Assembly (NCBI GenBank): GCA_016841045.1
Contig: JAENZX010000003.1
Coordinates: 209,282 to 273,281, forward strand
DNA from: Thermincola carboxydiphila
GTDB taxonomy: Bacteria > Bacillota > Thermincolia > Thermincolales > UBA2595
DNA length: 64,000 nt
Direction: 5' to 3'
This document shows, one piece after another, positions 42,664 to 50,367 of this stretch. The notes below the pieces were generated by a model, which was not told where the DNA came from, searched no databases, and was given only the letters and a program-made list of their open reading frames with translations. How positions within the stretch are numbered: position 1 is the stretch's first letter; each line of letters begins with the position of its first letter. Made by a program: the position numbers and the translations under genes.

Positions 42664-44673
42664 GTGGGGCTGCATAGTATTTTAAATAGCAATGATAATT
42701 CGGTGATTGTTAGGGAAAATATCCAAAAGTTAATTTACCTGTTATTGGCAGACCGGATTTTAAATTCTAGGAAGATTTTTAACGACCTCCATTGTGAAGT
42801 AAATCTTACCGAGGTGATAAACAGAAATTCCGAATTAATTTCAGTGTTCCCAGAATTCTTTGAAGATTTACAGGTTGAGAACTTAACAAATCAAATGTTA
42901 TTATCTGAAATAAATAGTTTTTTAACCGAGGCATCTTCAGAACTTCTTCATATTCCAGGACGGGTACATGAAATGATGCTTTCAAAAAGTGTTTCCGCTG
43001 AAAGAAAAAAGCAGGGTTCCTATTATACCCCACCATATATAATTAAATATATGTTTGATATGTCTCTAGACTATTTAATGCCTAATAACAAGTTTCAGTT
43101 TCATAACCTCAAGATACTTGACCCAGCTTGCGGCGGAGCATCCTTTTTAATCGAATTTCTACATAAGCTTATAGACAGCGGTGTTCCAGCTCAAGCCGCT
43201 ATTGAATCCATATATGGGATTGATATTGACCATCAGGCTGTATTAACATCTATCTTTGCCCTAACCCTTGCAGTCAAAGCTAAAGCACCATGTGTTGAAA
43301 GCCTTCAATATATTAAACAGTTGTGGATGTCGCAAATCAAAAAGGGCAATGCCCTCTGTAAAATAGGAGGAAACATCAGTGAGGGTATTGACTGGCCAAA
43401 GTGTTATCCCTCTGTCTTTAAGAATAATGGAAGAGAACCTGGTTTTGATATAATTATCGGTAATCCTCCATATGTCTCCAATAAACTTATTCCAACCATG
43501 CTCAAAAAATATTACAGGGATAATTACCGGACGGCATCAGGTCAGTACGACCTATCCGTCCTCTTCATTGAGCAGGGTATGGACTTGCTCAAAAAAGATG
43601 GTGTATTAAGCTATATTACTTCAAATAAGTTCATGGCGGCTGACTATGGTTTGAACCTACGCCAACAACTGGTCAACTCTTGCGAAATATGCGAAATTGT
43701 TGACGTTTCTACTCTCAAAAGCTTTAAAAACACCTCAGTTTATCCAGTAATTATATGCGCCAAAAAGTCTACCCCATGTCAAGAAAGCATTACGAGGATC
43801 TTCAGTATATCTTCATGGGAAGAACTAAAAAACGCTAATCCTGTTCTGGCAGGACGTAACTTGTTTAAGGGAAACAGCAGTTTTATTATAACAACCCGAC
43901 TAAATAGCGATGTTTTACCAATAATCAGAAAGATTGAGGACGCCGGTCACAGAATCCCGTCTGATAGTATACACTGTGGGATTGCTCGTTCCGGTTTTAG
44001 CCGATGGGTGAAAAAAGAAGATCAAATTCCCATCAACGAAAAGAGCAATTATCACCCTTTTATTCAGGCAGGCCATATCAACAGATATAGTATTGACTCA
44101 GATGTTTTTATAGATTTAACCTGTTTTAGCTCCCAAAAATGGTTATCTATCAAGGGACCTAAACTAGTATTCCCAGGAATAGCCAAATACTTGACTGCGG
44201 CAATCGACTTTGAAGAACGGCTTGTTGGCAGGGTGTATTTTATTTGTCAGGGTGACACAGACTATGACCTGTATTATCTGGCAGTTCTTTTTAATTCTTA
44301 CGTCCTAAATCTCTATTACAGCATTCTTTACTGGTCAGTTCACCTTCAGGGGGGATATCTGCGGTTTAACAGCACTTATCTGGCCAATCTGCCAATTATA
44401 CCAATTTCGACTATCCTTAATGCAGAATTAATAAATTCTATAAAAGATATTGGCACCGAACTAGCTTCAGGTCATCTTACAGATAATATGTTTTGTGAAA
44501 AACAGTGTCTAGCCAATGCCCTGACATTTGAACTATACGGAATTTCTGCTGATCAGGCACAGTTAGTAATGAATTTTCTTTGCGTACCTGAAAATATTAG
44601 GGACAAAGTTTTATCAATTTTAATAAATCGTTATATAGAAAGCCCAAAATTAAATTTAGAGGGGGTATTGTGA
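42664..44673 (+). CDS. Adenine-N6 DNA methyltransferase, Eco57I/TaqI-like, orphan
   Basis: The 669-residue protein has an N-terminal helical part, an AdoMet-binding motif I LDPACGGASFLIEFL, the FYGID-like acidic motif, the catalytic motif IV IIGNPPYVS and a C-terminal specificity-like region with QAGHINRYSID and LVFPGIAKYLTAA resembling TaqI_C. Type IIG enzymes carry a PD-ExK nuclease N-terminal to this core; I see no such motif in the roughly 110 N-terminal residues, and no nuclease gene lies nearby. It may be a regulatory or solitary methylase. GTG 42664 follows GGGGGAAA; its stop overlaps the Nudix start. Confidence 0.88.
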   Translation: MGLHSILNSNDNSVIVRENIQKLIYLLLADRILNSRKIFNDLHCEVNLTEVINRNSELISVFPEFFEDLQVENLTNQMLLSEINSFLTEASSELLHIPGRVHEMMLSKSVSAERKKQGSYYTPPYIIKYMFDMSLDYLMPNNKFQFHNLKILDPACGGASFLIEFLHKLIDSGVPAQAAIESIYGIDIDHQAVLTSIFALTLAVKAKAPCVESLQYIKQLWMSQIKKGNALCKIGGNISEGIDWPKCYPSVFKNNGREPGFDIIIGNPPYVSNKLIPTMLKKYYRDNYRTASGQYDLSVLFIEQGMDLLKKDGVLSYITSNKFMAADYGLNLRQQLVNSCEICEIVDVSTLKSFKNTSVYPVIICAKKSTPCQESITRIFSISSWEELKNANPVLAGRNLFKGNSSFIITTRLNSDVLPIIRKIEDAGHRIPSDSIHCGIARSGFSRWVKKEDQIPINEKSNYHPFIQAGHINRYSIDSDVFIDLTCFSSQKWLSIKGPKLVFPGIAKYLTAAIDFEERLVGRVYFICQGDTDYDLYYLAVLFNSYVLNLYYSILYWSVHLQGGYLRFNSTYLANLPIIPISTILNAELINSIKDIGTELASGHLTDNMFCEKQCLANALTFELYGISADQAQLVMNFLCVPENIRDKVLSILINRYIESPKLNLEGVL

Positions 44674-45212
44674 TGAAGGAAAAGACCATTGACAGCACAG
44701 GGGTTTTTAATGGAAAGTTTATTAACCTAAAGGTAGATAGAGTAGAATTACCGGATGGAAAAGAATCCAGCAGGGAAGTGGTCTTTCATCCAGGAGCCGC
44801 AGTAGTTGCTGCTCTCACAGAACAAAATGAAATTGTGTTAATTAGGCAGTTTAGGTATGCTGTCGGCGAAGTTCTTTGGGAATTACCCGCAGGTAAACTG
44901 GAAAAAGATGAAGACCCTCTGGAATGTGCTAAACGCGAACTGGCAGAAGAAACAGGCTTCGGTGCCAGAGAATGGCAGTGTCTATCGGTATTTTTTACAA
45001 CTCCCGGTTTTAGTAATGAGGTATTGTATTTATACCTAGCTTCAGACCTTTACCAGGATCAACGTGAAGCTGATAGTGAGGAATTTATCGAACTTCATAA
45101 AATTCCTTATTCTAAAGCCCTATCCATGGTAATGTCAGGAGAGATAAAAGATGCCAAGACAATTATCGGAATACTATTAACCAGACAAGCAAATCAAATT
45201 ATCGTGTCTTAA
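44673..45212 (+). CDS. Nudix hydrolase, ADP-ribose pyrophosphatase type
   Basis: The 179-residue protein has a complete Nudix box: GKLEKDEDPLECAKRELAEETGF (G..5E..7REUxEExGU), preceded by EIVLIRQFRYAVGEVLWELPAG, the pattern of ADP-ribose pyrophosphatase (NudF). It clears free ADP-ribose or related nucleoside diphosphate sugars. ATG 44673 overlaps the methylase stop codon, so the two are co-translated; this link is likely operonic convenience. A bidirectional terminator follows. Confidence 0.92.
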   Translation: MKEKTIDSTGVFNGKFINLKVDRVELPDGKESSREVVFHPGAAVVAALTEQNEIVLIRQFRYAVGEVLWELPAGKLEKDEDPLECAKRELAEETGFGAREWQCLSVFFTTPGFSNEVLYLYLASDLYQDQREADSEEFIELHKIPYSKALSMVMSGEIKDAKTIIGILLTRQANQIIVS

Positions 45213-45216
45213 TAAA

Positions 45217-45243
45217 AAAAGGGGCTCAAGCTGAGCTCCTTTT
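45217..45243. terminator. Bidirectional terminator between Nudix gene and DUF1858 gene
   Basis: AAAAGGGGCTCA pairs with TGAGCTCCTTTT (one mismatch, 3-nt loop). It separates two convergent genes and has T-runs on both strands. Confidence 0.82.
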
Positions 45244-45256
45244 GAGTTTATGATCC

Positions 45257-45451
45257 TTATTGGTTTTCGAGTTCTTTTAAATCTTTTAATAACGCGTCAA
45301 GGTTAATTCCGTGAACTTGAGCAGCCTGCCCAAGACTTTCGTATGCAACCCCGCCTCAACCAAGGCACTTGAGACCATATTTGGCGAAGACGCTTAATGA
45401 CTTGGGATACTTAGTGAGCACCTCTAAAATTACAGTGCTTTCTGTTATCAT
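45257..45451 (-). CDS. DUF1858 protein with in-frame UGA, candidate selenoprotein
   Basis: The minus strand encodes a 64-residue DUF1858 protein if the UGA at 45356-45358 is read through. The sequence reads VILEVLTKYPKSLSVFAKYG, then LKCLG-UGA-GG, then YESLGQAAQVHGINLDALLKDL. Family members have the redox motif CLGC at this place; here the second Cys is UGA, giving CLGU, a classic CxxU arrangement. ATG 45451 is behind GGAGGAG, and the frame stays open with clear family similarity on both sides. A SECIS-like hairpin follows the UGA. The ORF is missed by standard gene calling because of the stop. Against it: a single TGC-to-TGA mutation would look the same, but the intact ribosome site, frame, hairpin and conservation speak for selenocysteine. 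Confidence 0.78.
45316..45334 (-). promoter_or_regulatory. Candidate bacterial SECIS hairpin
   Basis: On the minus-strand transcript CUUGGGC (45334-45328) pairs with GCUCAAG (45322-45316), 7 bp with one G-U pair and loop AGGCU. The loop G lies about 30 nt after the UGA and within the first two loop bases, as I recall the bacterial SECIS rules, and the sequence around the loop (GCAGG..UGC) resembles the E. coli fdhF element. Confidence 0.62.
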
Positions 45452-45556
45452 GTTCTCTCCTCCAATCCTGATGAAAATGTTTTATGGATATTTTGTTTTG
45501 ATTAATATTACTTATACCAGGAGGGGGTAAATTCCTCCTGGCAGGTGCAAATTTTT

Positions 45557-45748
45557 TTAGGAATTTTGCTGGTTAGTGGACTGGGCCATCATTCGTTCCG
45601 CTTTTTCGATTGCTAGCCGAACAAGGTTACCGCAGTTTCTAGAGGAAACCTCACCCCATCCTTCCTGTTGTACGGTATCTAAGACGCCAAGCTCCTTCGC
45701 AAGTTCATACTTGAGAGAATCAGACATAATTCCACGTCTTCTTGACAT
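45557..45748 (-). CDS. Alpha/beta-type small acid-soluble spore protein
   Basis: The 63-residue product has the alpha/beta SASP core: LKYELAKELGVLDTVQQEGWGEVSSRNCGNLVRLAIEKAE, close to the family consensus (E.A.ELGV...G.WG..SR..G..V..L...AE), including a GPR-type cleavage region near ELAKELGV. These proteins coat spore DNA, protect it from UV and are made in the forespore under sigma-G. ATG 45748 follows GGAGG. A Cys in the helix is unusual. The gene stands alone. Confidence 0.92.
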   Translation of the reverse strand: MSRRRGIMSDSLKYELAKELGVLDTVQQEGWGEVSSRNCGNLVRLAIEKAERMMAQSTNQQNS

Positions 45749-45881
45749 CTATAACCTCCTATTTATTTATTGCACCAGTTTTATTTTCTGTGAAAATAAT
45801 AATATTTATACGAAGTAATAATTATAAGTTTCCCCAGCTATGGTTATAATATTTTCGATAATACTTAAAGGAGGATTTTAT

Positions 45882-46013
45882 GTGAATAAACTAAATGAGA
45901 TGGATATTGCCAATCTTGATAAAAAAGAAATTAGTCAACTCGAACAGTATGAGAAAGATTTCAACCAACTGCACGAGGGTGAGGAAATTTATCTCTTGGC
46001 ATTAAAAAAATAG
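45882..46013 (+). CDS. 43-residue protein of unknown function
   Basis: A short charged ORF begins at GTG 45882, 7 nt behind AAGGAGG, and ends just before its own strong terminator. The product is helical and acidic (LNEMDIANLDKKEISQLEQYEKDFNQL). The ribosome site and terminator make a real gene likely, although no family is recognised. It lies between the SASP and ferredoxin genes, in a spore-and-redox neighbourhood. Confidence 0.6.
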   Translation: MNKLNEMDIANLDKKEISQLEQYEKDFNQLHEGEEIYLLALKK

Positions 46014-46025
46014 GCATACACTGAA

Positions 46026-46050
46026 ACTGGACCACAGGGTCCAGTTTTTT
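46026..46050 (+). terminator. Terminator after the 43-residue gene
   Basis: ACTGGACC pairs with GGTCCAGT (8 bp), followed by TTTTTT. Confidence 0.9.
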
Positions 46051-46059
46051 AATGTAATT

Positions 46060-46104
46060 GAATACTTTCCTTAAGAATACTTTCCTTAAGAATATTTTCC
46101 TTTA
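46060..46104. repeat. Three tandem 15-bp units upstream of ferredoxin
   Basis: GAATACTTTCCTTAA occurs at 46060-46074 and 46075-46089, and a variant at 46090-46104. The units precede the ferredoxin gene by about 45 bp and may include its promoter region. Confidence 0.85.
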
Positions 46105-46148
46105 TATAGAATAGATTTATCTTAAGTTTATAAGTTGGAGGTGCACAT

Positions 46149-46328
46149 ATGCCACCGAAAATTGATGAAGAAAAGTGTGAAGGATGTGGTAATTGTGTAG
46201 ATTACTGCCCAGGAGACGTATTTGAACTTAAAGATGACAAGGCTAAAGTTGTTAGGGAAAATGATTGTCTGGATTGTGGTTCGTGTGCAGAAGAATGTCC
46301 CACTCAGGCGATAACATTTGATGAGTAA
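46149..46328 (+). CDS. 2[4Fe-4S] ferredoxin
   Basis: The 59-residue protein has two complete cluster motifs: CEGCGNCVDYCPGDVF and CLDCGSCAEECPTQAI (each CxxCxxCxxxCP). This is the small clostridial-type electron carrier. ATG 46149 follows TTGGAGGTG and is not part of a larger ORF. Its own terminator follows. It probably shuttles electrons for anaerobic enzymes; partners cannot be told from this locus. Confidence 0.96.
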   Translation: MPPKIDEEKCEGCGNCVDYCPGDVFELKDDKAKVVRENDCLDCGSCAEECPTQAITFDE

Positions 46329-46330
46329 AA

Positions 46331-46358
46331 AAAAGCAGGTCATGCCTGCTTTTTTTCT
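46331..46358 (+). terminator. Terminator after ferredoxin
   Basis: AGCAGG/CCTGCT stem with 5-nt loop followed by TTTTTTT; an A-run on the other side lets it also end minus-strand minC transcripts. Confidence 0.88.
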
Positions 46359-46395
46359 TGTTCATTTTCTTTTTTAAGAATTATTTTATTTAAAT

Positions 46396-47121
46396 TTATT
46401 TTAGTCCATGAGTTAGATAGGGATCAATTAACATTTGACCTTCCCGTATCCGGGCAATTTCCGGATATCTACTGGCACTGTTGTTTTCAGGTGGGCGACT
46501 AATGACTGAACCTATTCTAAGCTGTATGGGATTAAGCTTGTATGCCATAATTATAGCATCATTATTTCCGTTTGCCCCAGCATGAACAACACCGCGAAGA
46601 CTGCCCATTACAACGATATCACCATTGGCAGTGACTTCTGAACCTGGGTTAATATCTCCAAACACAAAAACATTTCCGTCAAATTTTATTCTTTGGCCGG
46701 ACCGGAGGCTTTTGTTTACAAAAAGACATGGTTTTTTATCACTTTCCAAAACACCAACCGTTGGAATTGACGGGGACGCTTCCCTCATCAGTGGCCTTAC
46801 TTTATCAGACATGGCTTTTTCACGGAGAATTTCAGGTGTTTTGGATATGTGTTCTTTCGCCGGTACTTGACTCGGCCAAGCAATTCCGTTATCGACGATC
46901 AATCCGTGTTGACAGCAAATTGCCTCCAATTCTTTTGTGTTTTCATCAGTTAAATTATGCTTACCGAGATGAAAAGTAAATTTAGCACCTTTAAAAAAAC
47001 CTCTGGACGACTCTATTTTTGTTTTGAGTGTGTTCTTTAACTCCTCAAAATCCTTATTAGGGTCAATCATTATTACAAGGCCATTTTTAGTACCCTTAAT
47101 GTTGATTACGTCTGCGCTCAT
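46396..47121 (-). CDS. minC: Septum site-determining protein MinC
   Basis: MinC inhibits FtsZ polymerisation away from midcell. The 241-residue protein has an N-terminal FtsZ-binding domain (IKGTKNGLVIMIDP...FTFHLGKHNL) and the C-terminal beta-helix domain (SGQRIKFDGNVFVFGDINPGSEVTANGDIVVMGSLRGVVHAGA). ATG 47121 follows GGGAGGAAAA. minD is not adjacent in the window, which differs from the usual minCD operon. Confidence 0.95.
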   Translation of the reverse strand: MSADVINIKGTKNGLVIMIDPNKDFEELKNTLKTKIESSRGFFKGAKFTFHLGKHNLTDENTKELEAICCQHGLIVDNGIAWPSQVPAKEHISKTPEILREKAMSDKVRPLMREASPSIPTVGVLESDKKPCLFVNKSLRSGQRIKFDGNVFVFGDINPGSEVTANGDIVVMGSLRGVVHAGANGNNDAIIMAYKLNPIQLRIGSVISRPPENNSASRYPEIARIREGQMLIDPYLTHGLK

Positions 47122-47303
47122 TTTTTCCTCCCAAACCCAAAAGTATTATATTTCTTCGACTAATCGACATAATTTTCCTCTATCCAACATCATTTTTTTA
47201 GATTTTTGATTCTGAAAAATTGATTGTGACTAAAAAAAAGTTCAATGTTTAAAATAAGTGTGATATTATTTTATTTAAAAGAAAATTATTGCAGAGGAAT
47301 ATT

Positions 47304-47591
47304 ATGTCAAAAAAAAGCCTGTTAAAAGCTGACAAGTATTTTACAATAACGTTTCCCACAACACATAATGCCCTTCACGCAGAAAAAGTGCTGGATGAAT
47401 GCGGTGTATCATTTTTAGTTGTTCCTACTCCTAGAGAAATCTCAGCCGGATGCGGTCTTTCAATTCGTTTTTTTGAGGATTCGCTATTTCTCATTCTGGA
47501 AAAGTTTCATTCTGGTGGTATTGTTTTCTCAAATTTATACAATGTAGAGAACGGACAATTTAAAAAAGTCCCGCCAAATCTTAAGGGATGA
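47304..47591 (+). CDS. DUF3343 (Se/S carrier-like) protein
   Basis: The 95-residue protein matches DUF3343, a family annotated as putative selenium/sulfur carrier-like and tied to selenium metabolism by genome context. Visible are YFTITFPTTHNALHAEKVLDECGVSFLVVPTPREISAGCGLSIRF, with the conserved Cys after PREIS. ATG 47304 follows AGAGG; the frame extends 15 bp upstream to a TTG. It lies 1.9 kb from the UGA-containing DUF1858 gene, which strengthens a selenium theme. Confidence 0.85.
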   Translation: MSKKSLLKADKYFTITFPTTHNALHAEKVLDECGVSFLVVPTPREISAGCGLSIRFFEDSLFLILEKFHSGGIVFSNLYNVENGQFKKVPPNLKG

Positions 47592-47635
47592 ATGTGCACT
47601 TAGATTTTATACGGAAATAAACGGTGGTGATAAAA

Positions 47636-48313
47636 ATGAAACAACCGGTTCTTGTTGTGGATGATGATCCGCATATTTGCGAACTGGTAAAAATGTATCT
47701 GGAAGACGAATTTGAGGTAGACGTGGAGCATAATGGTGGTCAGGTCATTAACCGGATAAAGGATACAAATCCGGTTATTGTCATTCTTGATGTAATGCTT
47801 CCAGGCAAAAACGGCTTGGACTTATGTAAGGAGATACGTGGTATTAGCAGTATCCCTATCATTATGCTGACTGCTAAGGGTGAAGAAACAGATAAGCTTC
47901 TCGGACTTGAACTCGGAGCAGATGATTACATAACAAAACCCTTTAGTCCAAAGGAAGTTGCGGCCAGAGTAAAGGCTGTTCTCAGAAGGACCCAATCCGT
48001 TGATAACAACGAAAATATTATTAGGTTTCCCGGAATCATTCTGGACGGCAGCACTTACCAAGTCAGGATAAACAACGAAATAGCTGCACTTACCTCGAAA
48101 GAATTTGAACTCTTATGGCTGCTGGCCTCAAATGCCGGTAGAGTTTTTTCCAGAGACAAATTGCTTGATGCTATTTGGGGTTTTGACTTTATAGGTGACA
48201 CCAGGGCAGTAGATTCTTCAATAAAGAGAATCCGAAAAAAGTTGGAAGCGGCAGATGGACCTGATAATTTTATTCACACAGTATGGGGAGTAGGCTATAA
48301 ATTTGAGGTCTAA
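47636..48313 (+). CDS. OmpR-family response regulator
   Basis: The 225-residue protein has a receiver domain (VDDDPHICELV, phospho-acceptor Asp near 52 in VILDVMLPG, MLTAKGEE, ADDYITKPF) and a winged-helix DNA-binding domain (LTSKEFELLWLLASNAGRVFSRDKLLDAIWG, RAVDSSIKRIRKKL). It forms an operon with the sensor kinase gene 23 bp downstream. ATG 47636 is behind GGTGGTG. Targets are unknown. Confidence 0.95.
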   Translation: MKQPVLVVDDDPHICELVKMYLEDEFEVDVEHNGGQVINRIKDTNPVIVILDVMLPGKNGLDLCKEIRGISSIPIIMLTAKGEETDKLLGLELGADDYITKPFSPKEVAARVKAVLRRTQSVDNNENIIRFPGIILDGSTYQVRINNEIAALTSKEFELLWLLASNAGRVFSRDKLLDAIWGFDFIGDTRAVDSSIKRIRKKLEAADGPDNFIHTVWGVGYKFEV

Positions 48314-48336
48314 ACCAACTGAGAGGGATGAGTGTC

Positions 48337-49755
48337 ATGAGGGTTAGACTCTTCATAAAAATGATAGTCCTGTACTTTTGCATCGTTATTTCTACTTTAA
48401 CTATGCTCGGGGTATTGCTTTCGTTTTTAATAAATAACTATTTTTTATTTAACAAACAGATGGAGATGATTACCAAGGCCTCCAACATTTCTAACCTTGT
48501 TAAACCTTATTTGATTGATAACAGATATCCAGGAACCGTCGTTTCATTGTTAAACGGTGCAGAAAAAAACCTTGGAACTGAGATCTGGATCATTGACCCA
48601 ACAGGAAGAACTGTTGCTGCTGCATCCAAAGCTAGAGAGCATGAAGGGGATTTTATCGACGCACGGGATATCAAAGCGATGAATAGTGGTAAGACAAGCG
48701 TTAGAAAAGGGAAATCGAAATTATTTGATGAAACAGCTCTTTGGGTGGTTACACCAATAGAGCACAACAACAAAATAATTGGCGGTACAATCATGTTTTC
48801 GCCTATTATCGGTATTACTCAAACCACAGAAAAGGTAAGAAATCTGTTTATCTACTCAGCGCTGGTTTCTACAATTTTTGCCACCATTGTGGTACATTTT
48901 ATGGCCAAATATGTCACCAGCCCGTTGAGGGAAATTAACAAGTTATCCAAGCACCTGGCAAAAGGAGACTTTTCAAAAAGGGTTAGAGTTCCCCAAAACG
49001 ATGAAATTGGTGACCTTGCAGAGGCATTTAACCATATGGCGTCACAGATCGAAAAACAGGAAAAACTACGCAGAGATTTTGTGGCAGACGTATCGCATGA
49101 ACTCAGAAGCCCGCTGTCTAATATACAAGGTTTTATCGAAGCAATGATAGATAGAAAAGATAAAACACCAGAGGACCGTGCCAGGTATTTGAACATAATT
49201 CACAAGGAAACCATCAGGCTGTCAAGACTGGTTAATGAACTGCTTTATTTATCGAGGATTGAATCTGGCCCCCCCGAAACAGGGACTGCGCCCGTTAACC
49301 TTATTAATGTAATTGAACACTCAATCCAAAAATTCAAACCATCTGCTGAAGAAAAAAATCAAAATATACAATTAGCAAATCTTCCTGATGACGAGATATT
49401 CGTAAACGGCAACTATGACAGACTGGAACAGGTGATCACAAACCTATTGGATAATGCCAATCGTTATTCACCGATAAACAGTGACATCACGATCACTGTT
49501 GAAAAATCAGACGACACTGTTGTAGTGTTGGTTAAAGACATGGGAGAAGGTATACCAGCAGAAGAGCTGCCCCTGATTTGGGAGAGATTTTATAAGGTAG
49601 ATAAAGCACGAAACCGCCAACATGGAGGCACAGGTCTTGGGCTTGCTATTGTTCGACAAATAATAGAATCCCATTGTGGTACAGTTAAAGTGGACAGCAA
49701 AATTGGAAACGGAACACAAATCGGTTTCGTTCTGCCCCTTTATAACCCGGCATAA
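48337..49755 (+). CDS. Membrane sensor histidine kinase
   Basis: The 472-residue kinase has two membrane segments (about 5-30 and 168-190) flanking an extracellular sensor, a HAMP linker, a HisKA domain with FVADVSHELRSPLSNIQGF (phospho-His near 254), and a HATPase domain (LLDNANRYSP, VKDMGEGIPAEELPLIWERF, GGTGLGLAIVRQI). It is the partner of the preceding OmpR-type regulator. ATG 48337 has GAGAGGG at 9-nt spacing. Confidence 0.95.
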   Translation: MRVRLFIKMIVLYFCIVISTLTMLGVLLSFLINNYFLFNKQMEMITKASNISNLVKPYLIDNRYPGTVVSLLNGAEKNLGTEIWIIDPTGRTVAAASKAREHEGDFIDARDIKAMNSGKTSVRKGKSKLFDETALWVVTPIEHNNKIIGGTIMFSPIIGITQTTEKVRNLFIYSALVSTIFATIVVHFMAKYVTSPLREINKLSKHLAKGDFSKRVRVPQNDEIGDLAEAFNHMASQIEKQEKLRRDFVADVSHELRSPLSNIQGFIEAMIDRKDKTPEDRARYLNIIHKETIRLSRLVNELLYLSRIESGPPETGTAPVNLINVIEHSIQKFKPSAEEKNQNIQLANLPDDEIFVNGNYDRLEQVITNLLDNANRYSPINSDITITVEKSDDTVVVLVKDMGEGIPAEELPLIWERFYKVDKARNRQHGGTGLGLAIVRQIIESHCGTVKVDSKIGNGTQIGFVLPLYNPA

Positions 49756-49818
49756 GAATAAAACTCCTTATTTAGCGGAAATCTAAATATATTCTGTTAG
49801 GAAGGAGTAAAAGGACTA

Positions 49819-50349
49819 ATGCCAAAATTTATCAATTCAGCAATTTGTTTGATATTGACTGTTCTTTTATTGAATTTTTCTGGCTGCTCTTTTCAGGTTG
49901 GCGGTGGTGGGTCTCCTCAGAAAAAACCGGAGGTTAGTAACGAAGAGGTAAAAAAACAAGTCGAGGAACAAATGAAAAAGCCTGAGGTCCAAATGACCAT
50001 TGAAGATGCAGCAAAGACCCAAAGACTGGAGGATTTGCTGTTAACTCCAGAAGCGGACAAACTTATACAAGAAAAGTTAGCTGAAAACCTTAGTACACCA
50101 AAAGTCAGCACCCAGTTAAATAAGGAACTGACAAAAGCGTTGGCCACTCCTGAAATTCAAAAAGAGCTTCAGGAACACATTAAGAAGGCCATGGAAACTC
50201 CAGGGATGTCACAAGCCATTAGTTCTTCTGTTCAACAGGCGCTTATGAAAATTATCCAGGGCGGTAGTCAAGGGGGAGAAGGCGGTGGACAGAGCGGCGA
50301 GAGTGGTGGTCAAGGCGCTAGTGCGGAAGGATCTGCAGGCGGGCAATAG
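49819..50349 (+). CDS. gerD: GerD-like spore germination lipoprotein
   Basis: The 176-residue product has a lipoprotein signal with lipobox FSGC near residue 23, then helical repeats in which the word TPE/TPK recurs (LLLTPEADKLIQEKL, LSTPKVSTQL, LATPEIQKEL, METPGMSQAI), and a Gly/Ser-rich tail. This repeated-helix lipoprotein layout fits GerD, which clusters germinant receptors in the spore inner membrane. ATG 49819 follows GGAAGGAG. A terminator formed by GGCGGG/CCCGCC ends the gene and also serves iadA from the other side. Confidence 0.78.
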   Translation: MPKFINSAICLILTVLLLNFSGCSFQVGGGGSPQKKPEVSNEEVKKQVEEQMKKPEVQMTIEDAAKTQRLEDLLLTPEADKLIQEKLAENLSTPKVSTQLNKELTKALATPEIQKELQEHIKKAMETPGMSQAISSSVQQALMKIIQGGSQGGEGGGQSGESGGQGASAEGSAGGQ

Positions 50350-50367
50350 TCACCCGCCTCTTTTTAT
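50338..50367. terminator. Terminator between gerD-like and iadA
   Basis: GGCGGG (50338-50343) pairs with CCCGCC (50353-50358), followed by TCTTTTTATT on the plus strand. Confidence 0.8.

Noticed and set aside
45257-45451. DUF1858 gene as a simple pseudogene with a nonsense mutation
   Set aside because: The UGA lies exactly at a conserved Cys of a CxxC motif, the frame and ribosome site are intact, and a SECIS-like hairpin follows. Selenocysteine explains this better, although a mutation cannot be excluded without the genome.
46060-46104. Short CRISPR array
   Set aside because: The units are directly adjacent 15-mers without spacers and there are no cas genes.
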